The notes below the pieces were generated by a model, which was not told the origin of the DNA, made no database searches, and worked only from the letters and a program-made list of their open reading frames with translations. Source: an uncultured Bacteroidales bacterium (GTDB taxonomy: Bacteria; Bacteroidota; Bacteroidia; Bacteroidales; Bacteroidaceae). Taken from it: a stretch of 45,545 nucleotides of DNA. Location: contig CADCLI010000011.1 in assembly GCA_902802285.1 (NCBI GenBank), positions 3,019 to 48,563 of the forward strand. The letters are read 5' to 3'. Below are positions 1 to 8,360 of this stretch, one piece after another. Position numbers and translations under genes: made by a program. The stretch's first letter is position 1; the number at the start of each line of letters is the position of its first letter.

Positions 1-1127
1 AGCCACATCTCCTTGAATGATACAGGCTTTTCAGGTGTTGTGGTGATGTTCTCCTTACTGCCCATAAAGCAGAGGGTAAGCAGCACGAAACCTACTATTG
101 CAAAGATGCATGTCACAGTGAACCATGCCTTGGGATCAGTAGGAAGAGCTGACTCCTCGCTTGCCAGGTTGAATCCGATAAGACCCATAACCCAGGGAGT
201 GATGAAACCGGCAAGTGAGAAACCTGCCTTGAAAGCAACACCTGCAAGAGCGTTTACTGTAGCGGCGGGACGGTTGCCTGTGCGATACTCGGCATCGGTG
301 ATTACCTCAGGAACCAGTGCCCACATGAGTGAACCAACCAGCAGACCTACACCGGTCAGAACCTTTGCGCCCTGAACGATTGCATTGCACTTCTGGACAT
401 CAAAGAACTTACCTATTACAAAGAGTGTGATGAATCCTACAAGACCAACACACAGGAGCAGGTAGTAAAGTCCTTTCTTGCCAAACAATTTCTTAAGGAT
501 GGGCAGTGAAGGCAGTATGATGAATGCAGGTATTGTACCGATAGCCATGAATACGGCCTGGTTCCAGTCCACTGCAATACCTACGCACATAGCCAGACCG
601 ATGGGGAAACCGGCCTGAACGATGATCTGACCGATATTGGCGCAGACCATACGGGTTGAGGTAAGGATAAGTACCTCATCGTTGTCACGGGTCATAGAGG
701 CCATGATAGAGCCGTAAGGTATGTTCACGACTGAATAGATCATACTAAGCAGGGTATAGCTGACAGTAGCATATACGATCTTCCATGTCATGCCCCAAGT
801 TGCTACTGCAGGAAGCATCAGGAAGCAGGCTGCAACGGTAAGAGGTATACCGCCGTAAAGCAGATATGCACGATACTTGCCAAGCTTGGGATTGTGGTTG
901 TCAATGTACTTACCTACCACAGGACTCCAGAAACAGTCCAGAAGTCTTACTGCAAGGATAAGTCCGCTCACAAATCCGGGGTTGATTTTAAGAACTGTAC
1001 ACAGGTACAGCATCAGGAAACATGCAACTGTCTGGAAAATAAGATTCTGGGCAAGGTCTCCCGAACCGAAGCCTATTCTCTGTCCCCAACTCAGTTTGTA
1101 GTAACCGTTGTTTACTTCGTTTGCCAT
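1..1127 (-). CDS. GPH-family (MFS) sugar:cation symporter, 3' end cut off by window
   Basis: Inner-membrane secondary transporter of the glycoside-pentoside-hexuronide:cation symporter type (MelB-like branch of the MFS), expected to import a sugar or glycoside with a cation. About 375 codons are visible from ATG at 1127; the C-terminus lies outside the window. The translation starts MANEVNNGYYKLSWGQRIGF, typical of GPH proteins that begin just before helix 1. It contains the loop DNHNPKLGKYRAYLLYGG, which matches the family's conserved cytoplasmic loop between helices 2 and 3, and many hydrophobic helices follow. The substrate cannot be inferred. No polysaccharide-utilisation genes are visible beside it. 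A good -7 element (TATGTTTG) lies about 50 bases upstream, so it probably has its own promoter. Confidence 0.88.
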   Translation of the reverse strand, partial: MANEVNNGYYKLSWGQRIGFGSGDLAQNLIFQTVACFLMLYLCTVLKINPGFVSGLILAVRLLDCFWSPVVGKYIDNHNPKLGKYRAYLLYGGIPLTVAACFLMLPAVATWGMTWKIVYATVSYTLLSMIYSVVNIPYGSIMASMTRDNDEVLILTSTRMVCANIGQIIVQAGFPIGLAMCVGIAVDWNQAVFMAIGTIPAFIILPSLPILKKLFGKKGLYYLLLCVGLVGFITLFVIGKFFDVQKCNAIVQGAKVLTGVGLLVGSLMWALVPEVITDAEYRTGNRPAATVNALAGVAFKAGFSLAGFITPWVMGLIGFNLASEESALPTDPKAWFTVTCIFAIVGFVLLTLCFMGSKENITTTPEKPVSFKEMW

Positions 1128-1178
1128 AAAATTGAGTTTATTGATTAATAATTTTGGTTAATCTGAAATATCAGCCCA

Positions 1179-1186
1179 CAAACATA
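1179..1186 (-). promoter_or_regulatory. Bacteroidales -7 element for the GPH transporter
   Basis: Minus-strand TATGTTTG matches the consensus TAnnTTTG exactly. It would start transcription near 1172, giving a leader of about 45 bases before ATG 1127. No good TTTG is seen at the -33 distance, although a T-run lies just upstream. Confidence 0.45.
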
Positions 1187-1203
1187 CAAAAAAAACATCA
1201 CAC

Positions 1204-2862
1204 CTACTCGCCTGTCTCCATATATTTCACTGCCCGTTGTATCGTCTCATCCAGATCCTGTATAACCTGGAAATAAGCATTCATACCCCATATCATTCGG
1301 GCAATTGTAGCCTTCAGTTGTGTCCTGAATATCGGCAGGCTCTCCTGATACTGTTCCTCATCAAACTCCACTTTGGCGTCCCTGGCCTTATCCTGAAACA
1401 GTCTGATGACATCGGGACCGACCTGATAACCCATGTTGAATTCCTCAAATGACCTGAAACGCCTCTGAAGTGAACGACGGTTGCGTTCGGCATATTGCTG
1501 TGCGGTATTGAGCACAACATTCTTGGCCGTGATGTTCCGGTAATAACGGTTGGTCCTTGTCGTGTCCAACGGTACGAATATATCGGGCATGATACCTCCG
1601 CCTCCGTATACCGTCCTGTGCCTGATCATAGTGTTGTACTTGAGCGAATCCGGGAAATGGATACTGTCAGGATTAGTCAGTTCACCATGATGCAGACGCT
1701 CCAGTATATCATCTCCGTAATCTACGCCCTTTCCATACGGTTTCTGGATGCATCGGCCCACAGGAGTGTAGTACTTGGCTACCGTAAGACGGATGAGAGA
1801 CCCGTCATGGAACTCTATGGGACGCTGAACCAGACCCTTGCCGAAAGAACGGCGTCCCACAATCGTGGCACGGTCCCAATCCTGGACTGCGCCCGATACG
1901 ATTTCACTGGCCGATGCCGAATACTCATCAATGAGCACTACCAGTTTTCCGTCACGGAAACGGCCACGGCCATCTGCCAGATATCCGCTGCGCGGAGAAC
2001 GTTTGCCTTCAGTATATACCACCAACTGGTCACGTCCCAGGAACTCGTTGGCTATACCCACGGCCGACATCAGCAGGCCTCCGCCGTTACCCTGAAGGTC
2101 AAGTATCAGTGACGTAGCCCCTTTAGCGCGCAGTTCGGATAGTTTTTCCTCAAATTCATCTACTGTGGTGGCACCGAAACTTGCTATCTTGATATAACCG
2201 ATACCGGGGCGTACCATATAGGCGGCATCGACCGTATTGACCGGAATCTTGTCACGGATCACGGTAAAGTGCAGCAATTCGTCCACACCCCGACGGTTTA
2301 TGCCAAGATTCACTCTGGTTCCCTTTGGGCCGCGCAGACGTTTCATGATAGCCTCCTGTGACATCTTCACTCCCGCAATGGCGGTATCATTCACAGTAAC
2401 TATCCGGTCTCCGGCCATTATGCCCACCTTCTCCGACGGACCGTCAGCAATCGGCTGCACAATGAACAACGTATCATCAATCATATTGAACTGGACTCCG
2501 ATTCCTTCAAAAGATCCCATCAGGGTCTCGTTTGACTTGTCATTCTCCTCGGGGGTTAGATAGGTTGAATGAGGGTCCAGTTCCTCAAGCATGCCTTTGA
2601 TAGCCTGCTCCACTATCTTCTTTGTATCCACATCCTCCACATAGAGACTGGTTATGGCACTCTCAGCCACCAGCAGTTTCTGAAGTTCCACATCAATGGC
2701 CGAAGCCTGAGGCTGCATCTGACGCTGCGGCTGCATCTGCATCTGAGGCTGCATCTGAGGCTGACGCTGCGGTTGCATCTGGGGCTGACCTATACGGCCT
2801 GGCTGACCCATCAGCATCATCGGCATTACCAACGCCGCAAACAGAATAATATTCTTTTTCAT
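1204..2862 (-). CDS. S41 family C-terminal processing peptidase with PDZ domain
   Basis: Exported serine protease of the CtpA/Prc type that cleaves proteins in the periplasm or at the envelope. A signal peptide starts MKKNIILFAALVMPMMLMG. It is followed by a low-complexity Q/P/M/R tract (2707-2805), a PDZ domain (around GIGVQFNMIDDTLFIVQPI and PSEKVGIMAGDRIV), and the S41 catalytic core with the Ser nucleophile in SASASEIVSGA and the Lys base in RSFGKGLVQ. I chose ATG 2862 because the next upstream ATG (2883) only adds seven residues encoded partly inside a large palindrome and would disturb the signal peptide. Length (552 aa) is normal for Bacteroidales homologues. It is downstream of coaD, separated by the palindrome. 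The Q-rich tract is unusual for the family. Confidence 0.93.
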   Translation of the reverse strand: MKKNIILFAALVMPMMLMGQPGRIGQPQMQPQRQPQMQPQMQMQPQRQMQPQASAIDVELQKLLVAESAITSLYVEDVDTKKIVEQAIKGMLEELDPHSTYLTPEENDKSNETLMGSFEGIGVQFNMIDDTLFIVQPIADGPSEKVGIMAGDRIVTVNDTAIAGVKMSQEAIMKRLRGPKGTRVNLGINRRGVDELLHFTVIRDKIPVNTVDAAYMVRPGIGYIKIASFGATTVDEFEEKLSELRAKGATSLILDLQGNGGGLLMSAVGIANEFLGRDQLVVYTEGKRSPRSGYLADGRGRFRDGKLVVLIDEYSASASEIVSGAVQDWDRATIVGRRSFGKGLVQRPIEFHDGSLIRLTVAKYYTPVGRCIQKPYGKGVDYGDDILERLHHGELTNPDSIHFPDSLKYNTMIRHRTVYGGGGIMPDIFVPLDTTRTNRYYRNITAKNVVLNTAQQYAERNRRSLQRRFRSFEEFNMGYQVGPDVIRLFQDKARDAKVEFDEEQYQESLPIFRTQLKATIARMIWGMNAYFQVIQDLDETIQRAVKYMETGE

Positions 2863-2878
2863 TTCATTCGATTTGAGA

Positions 2879-2940
2879 CACATTGGGGACGGTTCTCTTT
2901 GTGTCCCTGAAGGAGCACAAAGAGAACCGTCCCCAATGTG
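2879..2940. repeat. REP/BIME-like palindrome A, 25-bp perfect arms
   Basis: Perfect 25-bp inverted repeat: arms 2879-2903 and 2916-2940, with a 12-base loop. The core of the arm is ATTGGGGACGGTTCTCTTT. Within each arm GGGGAC-G-GTTCTC can itself fold as a small hairpin through two G.T/U wobbles, so the whole is two small hairpins in inverted orientation, as in REP pairs (BIMEs). It abuts the coaD stop codon (2941-2943) and fills the gap before the S41 peptidase, where it could also act as a terminator or mRNA stabiliser. The same family recurs at 35301-35387. Confidence 0.85.
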
Positions 2941-3390
2941 CTATTTTTTGAAAGTATCTATCATTAAAGAATCGGCATTGCGGCCAAACGAGAGCAGTTC
3001 ACGTACCAGGCTGCTGCTCACGTGCTGGACAGCAGGACTTGAAACCAGAAGTACAGTATCCACGCCGGCAATGGAACGGTTGATATCAGCCAAGTTACGC
3101 TCCTTGTCATAATCTGTAACGGAGCGGATACCGCGCAGTATAGCGTTGCAGCCGTTTTGACGCACCGCATCAACGGTAAGCCCCTCGTACCCGATAACAC
3201 TGACACGGGAATCCCCCTTGTAATACGCTTTGATTGCATCAAGACGTTGCTTTGTGCTGAACAAAGGTTTCTTGTCCTCATTTATGCCAATGGCGATTAC
3301 CACCTGGCAACCCAGTTCCAATGCACGATCCACAAGGTCTGCGTGTCCTATCGTAAATGGGTCAAAAGAACCCGGAAAAAAAAGTTTCAT
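2941..3390 (-). CDS. coaD: Phosphopantetheine adenylyltransferase
   Basis: Cytosolic enzyme of coenzyme A synthesis: joins 4'-phosphopantetheine and ATP to give dephospho-CoA and pyrophosphate. The 149-aa protein is of usual length. It starts MKLFFPGSFDPFTIGHADL, which holds the nucleotidyltransferase (T/H)xGH signature, and has the C-terminal ATP-binding segment VSSSLVRELLSFG corresponding to the ISSTxVR motif. It lies 12 bases downstream of parE, likely in one transcript, and its stop codon touches palindrome A. Confidence 0.97.
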   Translation of the reverse strand: MKLFFPGSFDPFTIGHADLVDRALELGCQVVIAIGINEDKKPLFSTKQRLDAIKAYYKGDSRVSVIGYEGLTVDAVRQNGCNAILRGIRSVTDYDKERNLADINRSIAGVDTVLLVSSPAVQHVSSSLVRELLSFGRNADSLMIDTFKK

Positions 3391-3402
3391 AGTCCTTAAT
3401 GT

Positions 3403-5367
3403 TTAGAATTTCTCACCTTCATCCTCATCAACGCGGTCCTCCTCCACCACCAGATTGTCAATGATGAAGTTCTGGCGCTCCATGGTGTTCTTGCCCATGT
3501 AGAATGACAGCAGGTCATCGACGGCATCGGTTTTCTGCAAGGTAACCAGCTCCAGACGCATATCGGGACCGATAAAGTTCTTGAACTCATCGGGCGATAT
3601 CTCACCCAATCCTTTGAATCGGGTAATCTCAGGGTTGGGCGACAGCTTCTCTATGGCCTGCTTACGCTCCTCATCAGTGTAGCAGTAGATGGTCTCAAAC
3701 TCACCCTTCTCGGTCACCACTCCGTCCACATGGGCGGCGGGACCTTTTTTCTTCTTGCGTTTGTTGCGCACGCGGAACAGCGGGGTCTGCAGTATGTATA
3801 CGTGGCCTTTCCTGATAAGCTCGGGGAAGAACTGAAGGAAGAATGTTATCATCAGCAGACGTATGTGCATACCGTCCACATCGGCATCGGTGGCAACTAT
3901 TATCTTGTTGTAGCGCAGGTCATCCAGTCCCTCCTCTATGTTAAGTGCAGCCTGCAGAAGGTTGAACTCCTCATTCTCATAGACCACCTTCTTGGTAAGG
4001 CCGTAACAGTTCAGGGGCTTGCCTCGCAGGCTGAATACCGCCTGGGTGTTCACGTCACGGCTCTTGGTGATGGATCCGCTGGCGGAATCACCCTCGGTTA
4101 TGAATATGCAGCTCTCCTCCTGGCGGTCACCGCGGGCATCGTTCAGGTGGATGCGGCAGTCGGCCAGTTTGCGGTTGTGCAGGTTGGCCTTCTTGGCACG
4201 CTCACGGGCCTGTTTGGTTATGCCGGCTATCTCCTTACGTTCTTTCTCTGACTCCAGAATCTTCTTGAGCAGCACATCGGCTATATCCGGTTCCTTGTGC
4301 AGCAGGTCATCGACCTCCTTCTTGATAAAGTCGCCTATGAACTTGTTGAGCGATACGCCTCCGCCCGGGCTCATCGTTGTGGAGCCCAGCTTGATCTTGG
4401 TCTGGCTCTCAAAGACCGGCTCCTCAACATTGACGGCGATGGCGGCCACTATGCCGTTACGCACATCGCCCGACTCGAACGGCTTGCCGTAGAACTCCTT
4501 GATGGTACGGGCTATATGCTCCTTGAATGCGCTCTGATGCGTACCGCCCTGCGATGTGTACTGGCCGTTCACAAAAGAGTAATACTCCTCACCGTACTGG
4601 TTGGTGTGGGTAAGAGCAATCTCAATGTCAGGTCCCTGCAGATGAATGATGGGATAGAGACTCTGGGCGCTCATGCGCTCCATGAGCAGGTCCTCCAGAC
4701 CGTTACGCGACACAAAACGCTGGCCGTTGTACATGATGGTAAGGCCGGTGTTCAGGTAGGTGTAGTTGCGCAGCATGGTCTCTATTATGGCGGGACGGAA
4801 CTGATAGCCCACAAAAAGGTCGTTGTCCGGCTCAAATATCACTTGGGTTCCGTGTTCATCGGCACTGGGAAGAGTTACATCGGATTTGATCTTTCCGCGC
4901 TCAAACTGCAGTGTGCGCACCTGGCCGTCGCGCCAGCTGCTTACCTCAAAACGGTAACTCAATGCATTGACCGCCTTAAGACCCACACCGTTCAGACCCA
5001 CACTCTTCTTGAAAGCCTTGCTGTCAAACTTACCGCCTGTGTTAAGTATGCTCACCGCATCCACCAGCTTGCCCTGAGGTATTCCGCGTCCGTAGTCACG
5101 CACCGATACCCTGCCGTTGTCTGTCAGGTCTATCTCAATGCGCTTGCCTGTATTCATGCGGAACTCATCCACGCTGTTGTCTATGATCTCCTTAAGCAGC
5201 ACGTATATTCCGTCATCGGCGGCAGAGCCGTCACCAAGCTTGCCTATGTACATACCCGGACGTGTACGGATATGCTCCATATCGTCCATATGACGTATGT
5301 TGTCATCGTTGTACTCTACCTGTTGGACCTGCGGGTCAAATATCTCTTCCTGTTCTGCCATACTCAT
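3403..5367 (-). CDS. parE: DNA topoisomerase IV subunit B (type IIA ATPase subunit)
   Basis: ATPase subunit of the topoisomerase that decatenates and relaxes chromosomes, working with ParC (not in this window). The 654-aa protein has the GHKL ATPase N-terminus ([10 protein letters not shown] near residue 61, DYGRGIP near 92, [13 protein letters not shown] near 125), the transducer domain, and the TOPRIM domain with [15 protein letters not shown] near residue 422 and [10 protein letters not shown] near 491. A lysine-rich loop ([13 protein letters not shown]) sits inside the TOPRIM region. ParE is favoured over GyrB by the [11 protein letters not shown] segment and by the parE-coaD neighbourhood I associate with Bacteroidales; this is less certain than the topoisomerase call. 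ATG 5361 (third codon) is an alternative start. Confidence 0.9.
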   Translation of the reverse strand: MSMAEQEEIFDPQVQQVEYNDDNIRHMDDMEHIRTRPGMYIGKLGDGSAADDGIYVLLKEIIDNSVDEFRMNTGKRIEIDLTDNGRVSVRDYGRGIPQGKLVDAVSILNTGGKFDSKAFKKSVGLNGVGLKAVNALSYRFEVSSWRDGQVRTLQFERGKIKSDVTLPSADEHGTQVIFEPDNDLFVGYQFRPAIIETMLRNYTYLNTGLTIMYNGQRFVSRNGLEDLLMERMSAQSLYPIIHLQGPDIEIALTHTNQYGEEYYSFVNGQYTSQGGTHQSAFKEHIARTIKEFYGKPFESGDVRNGIVAAIAVNVEEPVFESQTKIKLGSTTMSPGGGVSLNKFIGDFIKKEVDDLLHKEPDIADVLLKKILESEKERKEIAGITKQARERAKKANLHNRKLADCRIHLNDARGDRQEESCIFITEGDSASGSITKSRDVNTQAVFSLRGKPLNCYGLTKKVVYENEEFNLLQAALNIEEGLDDLRYNKIIVATDADVDGMHIRLLMITFFLQFFPELIRKGHVYILQTPLFRVRNKRKKKKGPAAHVDGVVTEKGEFETIYCYTDEERKQAIEKLSPNPEITRFKGLGEISPDEFKNFIGPDMRLELVTLQKTDAVDDLLSFYMGKNTMERQNFIIDNLVVEEDRVDEDEGEKF

Positions 5368-5399
5368 TAAAATTGGCTGTTTGCTTTTGGCTTCTATAA

Positions 5400-6551
5400 T
5401 TAATCATTTCTCAAATCCTTGCTGAACACCGCCCTGCGACGGACAATCTCTACACCTTTAAAATAAGACCACTGTGACTGTATCTTGATGTTATCGTCAA
5501 GCTCCGGATTGGTCTCACCAAGTGTAAAGCCGATATCCGTAGCCGACTTGGTAAGGATCGAGAACGGAATTGCGCTGACACCCTTGTTCTGATATTCAGG
5601 CTTGACTGCCACAAAAAGCATTTCAAGGGTCTGCGTAGGCTTCCATTTGAGGGCTTTCAGTATATGCCACCATCCAAATGGGAACAACCTGCCCTGAGCT
5701 TTCTGGAGTGCAGCGGCAATCGATGACATGGACAGCGCCCCGGCTACAAGTTCATCATTTGAGTCCAGAACGAAAACAGCCAGTCTTTTGTCCAGAAGGG
5801 GCACATAACGTTTTGCAAAATCGTCAATCTGCCTATCAGAGAATGCCGAATAGCCGTACAGCGGAGCGTATGACTCATTTACCAGATGAAACAGCTTATG
5901 AGCATAAATCCTGGCCTCTGTATTCTTGCTATGCACCAGCTTGGCTACATGCAGGTTATACCTTTCCATAACCACCTTGCTCAATCGGGCCATCTTATCA
6001 GGAACATCGTTGTAGGGAACATGGCGTTCAGACCACTTGGCGGACGGAGTAAGTCCCAGTTTCCGCATGTGCTCAGGATAATACGGATAATTGTAGATGG
6101 TAGCCATTGTCCCGATGCGGTCAAAACCTTCGGTCAGCATCCCCTCCGGATCAAAATCAGTAAACCCGAATGGTCCTTCAAGCCGATCCATTCCGCGTTC
6201 CATACCCCAAGCGGCAACCGCATCCAGCAATGCCTCGGATACGCGTATATCGTCAATGAAATCTATCCATCCGAACCTTACGGTCCTGACCTTCCATGCC
6301 TCATTGGCCTTACGGTTGATGATAGCGGCCACACGCCCCACCACCTTACCGTCCTTATAGGCCAGGAATGTCTGGGCGTCGCAGAACTCAAAGGCTGCGT
6401 TCCTGGAAGGCATAAAGGAGTGTACCGTATCCCTTATCAGATCCGGTACGGCATAAGGATGGTTCCTGTAAAGCCGGACATTGAACCGCGCAAACCGCCT
6501 CAGATCCCGGGCGCTTACAACAGGTACAACGGATATATTCCCATCAGCCAT
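5400..6551 (-). CDS. GNAT-fold acetyltransferase-like protein
   Basis: Protein of 383 aa with a C-terminal GNAT-like acyl-CoA site: [18 protein letters not shown] resembles motif A (Q/RxxGxG/A) that binds the acetyl-CoA pyrophosphate. The N-terminal half contains [23 protein letters not shown], also typical of a GNAT beta-sheet, and a conserved-looking [19 protein letters not shown] block. The substrate is unknown. I chose ATG 6551 ([10 protein letters not shown]) over the in-frame ATG at 6599 because a near-consensus -7 element (6578-6585) lies between them and would start RNA near 6571. It is followed after 32 bases by parE. Confidence 0.7.
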   Translation of the reverse strand: MADGNISVVPVVSARDLRRFARFNVRLYRNHPYAVPDLIRDTVHSFMPSRNAAFEFCDAQTFLAYKDGKVVGRVAAIINRKANEAWKVRTVRFGWIDFIDDIRVSEALLDAVAAWGMERGMDRLEGPFGFTDFDPEGMLTEGFDRIGTMATIYNYPYYPEHMRKLGLTPSAKWSERHVPYNDVPDKMARLSKVVMERYNLHVAKLVHSKNTEARIYAHKLFHLVNESYAPLYGYSAFSDRQIDDFAKRYVPLLDKRLAVFVLDSNDELVAGALSMSSIAAALQKAQGRLFPFGWWHILKALKWKPTQTLEMLFVAVKPEYQNKGVSAIPFSILTKSATDIGFTLGETNPELDDNIKIQSQWSYFKGVEIVRRRAVFSKDLRND

Positions 6552-6577
6552 TATCTCCACTGCATTTTTCAATTCAG

Positions 6578-6585
6578 CGAAGATA
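6578..6585 (-). promoter_or_regulatory. Possible -7 element for the GNAT-like gene
   Basis: Minus-strand TATCTTCG differs from TAnnTTTG at one base. It lies 26 bases upstream of ATG 6551 and argues for that start. No clear -33 TTTG is present. Confidence 0.35.
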
Positions 6586-6617
6586 CTAAAAAATATCAAG
6601 TTAGGAGCGGCTCTCCG

Positions 6618-8015
6618 TTACGGATTATCAACAGCCATTGAATCGTATTCCTGTCTGGCAGCATCAAGCAGACGGTGTATCTTGGGGTCGGCATTGAGGC
6701 GGGCCACCATACAGGATGCCAGGATGCGGGCGGCGGTAATATCGGTAGCCCAGTGCTGGCCGGTAATGATACCGCTCTGCCCCATGCGGTAGCCCAGCTG
6801 CAGGATATCATTGGCACGATCCGGAGCTACCTGTGTAAGTATCAGGGCCAGGCCCCAGCCTATTTCTGACTCTACTGATGGGTATGATGATGAGAGCGGA
6901 CTGTCTGTGCCGGCAAACGCGGTCTCGCCCAGCTGCACGTAAGGACGCTTGCGGAAATCCGATGCCGCAGCCAGGTCTGTGGCGTTGCGCATCAGAGCCT
7001 CGCGGCATTGGCTCATCAGGGCAGCCAGCGCAGGAGTCTTGCGGGCATCAAGAGTCAGTCCCAGCGGAGCGGAGAAAGCGTTCAGGAGTGCCTCCAGGCT
7101 GTAGTTGGCATCGGTTCTGGCCTGATTGCCGCGCCCGGTCATCCGCTCGGCCTTGGCTGCAAAATACTGTGCCACATCGCCGTAATATCGGCTGCTGGCC
7201 GTATCTACAGGGGCCGGGAGTATGCGGCGGCCATCGGGAGCATCGGCCCAGGCGGCCCCGGATAACGGCTTGCGGCCCGTCATTTCATAATACTCGGCTC
7301 GGGCAGCCTCCATGTCGGTACGGAAATCCGGCACTGAGTGCATGGCAGCCACACAGGCCGCTGCGCACATATAGCCCGCATCCACATCGCTCTGGTAATG
7401 AGCGGATACTATGACACGGCTCTCACCGTACTCAAATCCGCGGCGCAGTATGGTATCCTGGCAGTCGGGGGCCATCTCGGCCAGCACCAAAGCCGTGGCC
7501 ATCCCTCTGGTAGTATGTCCCGACGGATATGATCCGCTGGTGCGCAGGCTCTCCAGCTGGTCTGAACGTCCGGTGGGGGTCTCATTAAACTGGATTACCG
7601 GACGGATGCGCATATATTTCTCCTTGGGATTCTTGGATGCCTGCTCGGCAGTATGGTAACTGCGGGACATCAGGTTGTAAATGGCGGGAGTCTCGCTGCG
7701 GCTTATCTTTATACCCAACGCCTCTGAAAATATCCTAGCCATCTCATAAGTACCGGATGCCGATTCCTGGCTGGCTCGCTCGCCGCGTTCGGTTGGACGA
7801 ACGCTCTTGCCCCACTGCCACTGGACAAAATCATCGATATAGGCAACACTGCTTGTATCAGGCGGTGCAGGCAGAAAGACACCTCCATCCGGCTGATCCT
7901 CACGCTGAACATAAAGATTGGCTGTACTGATTCTCTGTGGAAACTGGGCGTAGGAACCAAGTATGGGACACAGCATCAGGAATGATGCCGAAAGCAAGCG
8001 GAAAGTCTTATTCAT
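6618..8015 (-). CDS. Tandem PAP2-family acid phosphatase, second domain degenerate
   Basis: Exported phosphatase of the PAP2 (class A acid phosphatase/vanadium haloperoxidase) superfamily, 465 aa from ATG 8015. A signal peptide starts MNKTFRLLSASFLMLCPILG. There are two copies of the PAP2 core. The first has all three motifs: KYMRIRP, GSYPSGH and SRVIVSAHYQSDVDAG. The second keeps RKRPY but reads SYPSVES where PSGH is expected, and QSGIITGQHWATD where the Arg of SRxxxxxH is expected, so it has lost the acid-base His and one phosphate-binding Arg; it is probably not catalytic. The longer reading frame from 8114 is rejected because it runs through the tRNA-derived element and gives no sensible N-terminus. 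A hairpin (8019-8050) ends just upstream of the start and may limit expression. Confidence 0.88.
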   Translation of the reverse strand: MNKTFRLLSASFLMLCPILGSYAQFPQRISTANLYVQREDQPDGGVFLPAPPDTSSVAYIDDFVQWQWGKSVRPTERGERASQESASGTYEMARIFSEALGIKISRSETPAIYNLMSRSYHTAEQASKNPKEKYMRIRPVIQFNETPTGRSDQLESLRTSGSYPSGHTTRGMATALVLAEMAPDCQDTILRRGFEYGESRVIVSAHYQSDVDAGYMCAAACVAAMHSVPDFRTDMEAARAEYYEMTGRKPLSGAAWADAPDGRRILPAPVDTASSRYYGDVAQYFAAKAERMTGRGNQARTDANYSLEALLNAFSAPLGLTLDARKTPALAALMSQCREALMRNATDLAAASDFRKRPYVQLGETAFAGTDSPLSSSYPSVESEIGWGLALILTQVAPDRANDILQLGYRMGQSGIITGQHWATDITAARILASCMVARLNADPKIHRLLDAARQEYDSMAVDNP

Positions 8016-8018
8016 AAA

Positions 8019-8050
8019 CACAAAAACCATTCCCTTGAGAATGGTTTGTG
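8019..8050 (-). terminator. Hairpin after pseudo-tRNA, possible terminator or attenuator
   Basis: On the minus strand AAACCATTC pairs with GAATGGTTT around a 6-base loop, followed by TTTTT and then TGTG. It follows the tRNA-derived element as the strong terminator at 8140-8167 follows the true tRNA. It ends only a few bases before the PAP2 start codon, so readthrough RNA could hide that start. Confidence 0.55.
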
Positions 8051-8067
8051 GGCCATCTAGGGCTTGA
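8048..8067. repeat. 20-bp direct repeat of the tRNA-Met 3' end, copy 1
   Basis: Identical over 20 bases to 8171-8190, 123 bases away. The second copy is the 3' end of tRNA-Met plus two bases beyond the discriminator. Such repeats resemble integrase attachment-site duplications, but only about 100 bases lie between the copies. Confidence 0.85.
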
Positions 8068-8133
8068 CTGCGAAGCTTGTTGAGGACCGTCAGGTCCGAA
8101 AAACCTAGGACCATAGGGACTAGGAGAAAGCCC
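8049..8133 (-). pseudogene. tRNA-derived element (pseudo-tRNA-Met) with rebuilt core
   Basis: An 85-base minus-strand sequence that shares three blocks, in order, with the neighbouring tRNA-Met: the 5' acceptor strand GGGCTTT, the segment GGTCCTAGGTT covering the 5' side of the T arm, and the whole 3' end TCAAGCCCTAGATGGCCCA. The D and anticodon arms are replaced by 14 bases. A 34-base insert, with a perfect GGACC-TGAC-GGTCC hairpin, sits inside the T loop. Acceptor and T stems can still form, so the result would be a minihelix with an enlarged T loop. It cannot be a decoding tRNA. It is either a decayed duplicate, an integration scar or a small structured RNA. Confidence 0.65.
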
Positions 8134-8139
8134 TATCCC

Positions 8140-8167
8140 AAAAAAAAGAAACCGCCATAGGCGGTTC
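8140..8167 (-). terminator. Intrinsic terminator of tRNA-Met
   Basis: On the minus strand AACCGCC-TAT-GGCGGTT forms a 7-bp GC-rich stem, followed by a C and eight T. It begins about 5 bases after the tRNA 3' end. Confidence 0.9.
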
Positions 8168-8171
8168 CACG

Positions 8172-8245
8172 TGGGCCATCTAGGGCTTGAACCTAGGACC
8201 TCCAGATTATGAGTCTGTTGCTCTAACCAACTGAGCTAAAAGCCC
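8172..8245 (-). tRNA. tRNA-Met (anticodon CAU)
   Basis: The 74-base cloverleaf has acceptor strand GGGCTTT paired with ATGGCCC (one T-T mismatch), D arm with AGCTCAGTTGGTTAGAGC, anticodon loop CTCATAA (CAU), and T arm CTAGG-TTCAAGC-CCTAG with discriminator A. CCA is not encoded. The anticodon would also fit tRNA-Ile2, whose C34 is changed to lysidine; the identity between elongator Met and Ile2 is not certain from sequence alone. It is not the initiator, since the acceptor 1-72 pair is G-C and the anticodon stem lacks the three G-C pairs of initiators. It has its own promoter (8290-8320) and terminator (8140-8167). Confidence 0.92.
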
Positions 8246-8289
8246 GTTGAAAGAATCACCGGCCCATGGCCGATTGCTTCATTCGGGTG

Positions 8290-8320
8290 CAAAAGTACTC
8301 CATAAACCCGAATTTGCAAA
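8290..8320 (-). promoter_or_regulatory. Consensus Bacteroidales promoter of tRNA-Met
   Basis: Minus strand: TTTG at 8320-8317, exactly 19 bases of spacer, then TACTTTTG at 8297-8290, matching TTTG-N19-TAnnTTTG. Transcription would begin near 8283, about 38 bases before the tRNA. Confidence 0.8.
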
Positions 8321-8360
8321 GTTTTGAGCCAAAAAATTCCTTTTGCCCGCGTATCTTCAC

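Noticed and set aside
2873..3112. Small plus-strand frame across palindrome A and coaD
   Set aside because: It is antisense to coaD and has no start signal or protein features.
4297..5370. Open frame of 357 codons antisense to parE
   Set aside because: It mirrors a conserved ParE; the product has no family features and covers the whole 5' part of parE.
8016..8114. Longer N-terminus of the PAP2 protein (start at 8114)
   Set aside because: It translates the tRNA-derived element and hairpin and would place 33 odd residues before a perfect signal peptide.
8049..8133. A second functional (class II, long variable arm) tRNA
   Set aside because: There is no D arm and no anticodon arm, and the T loop is interrupted, so it cannot decode.
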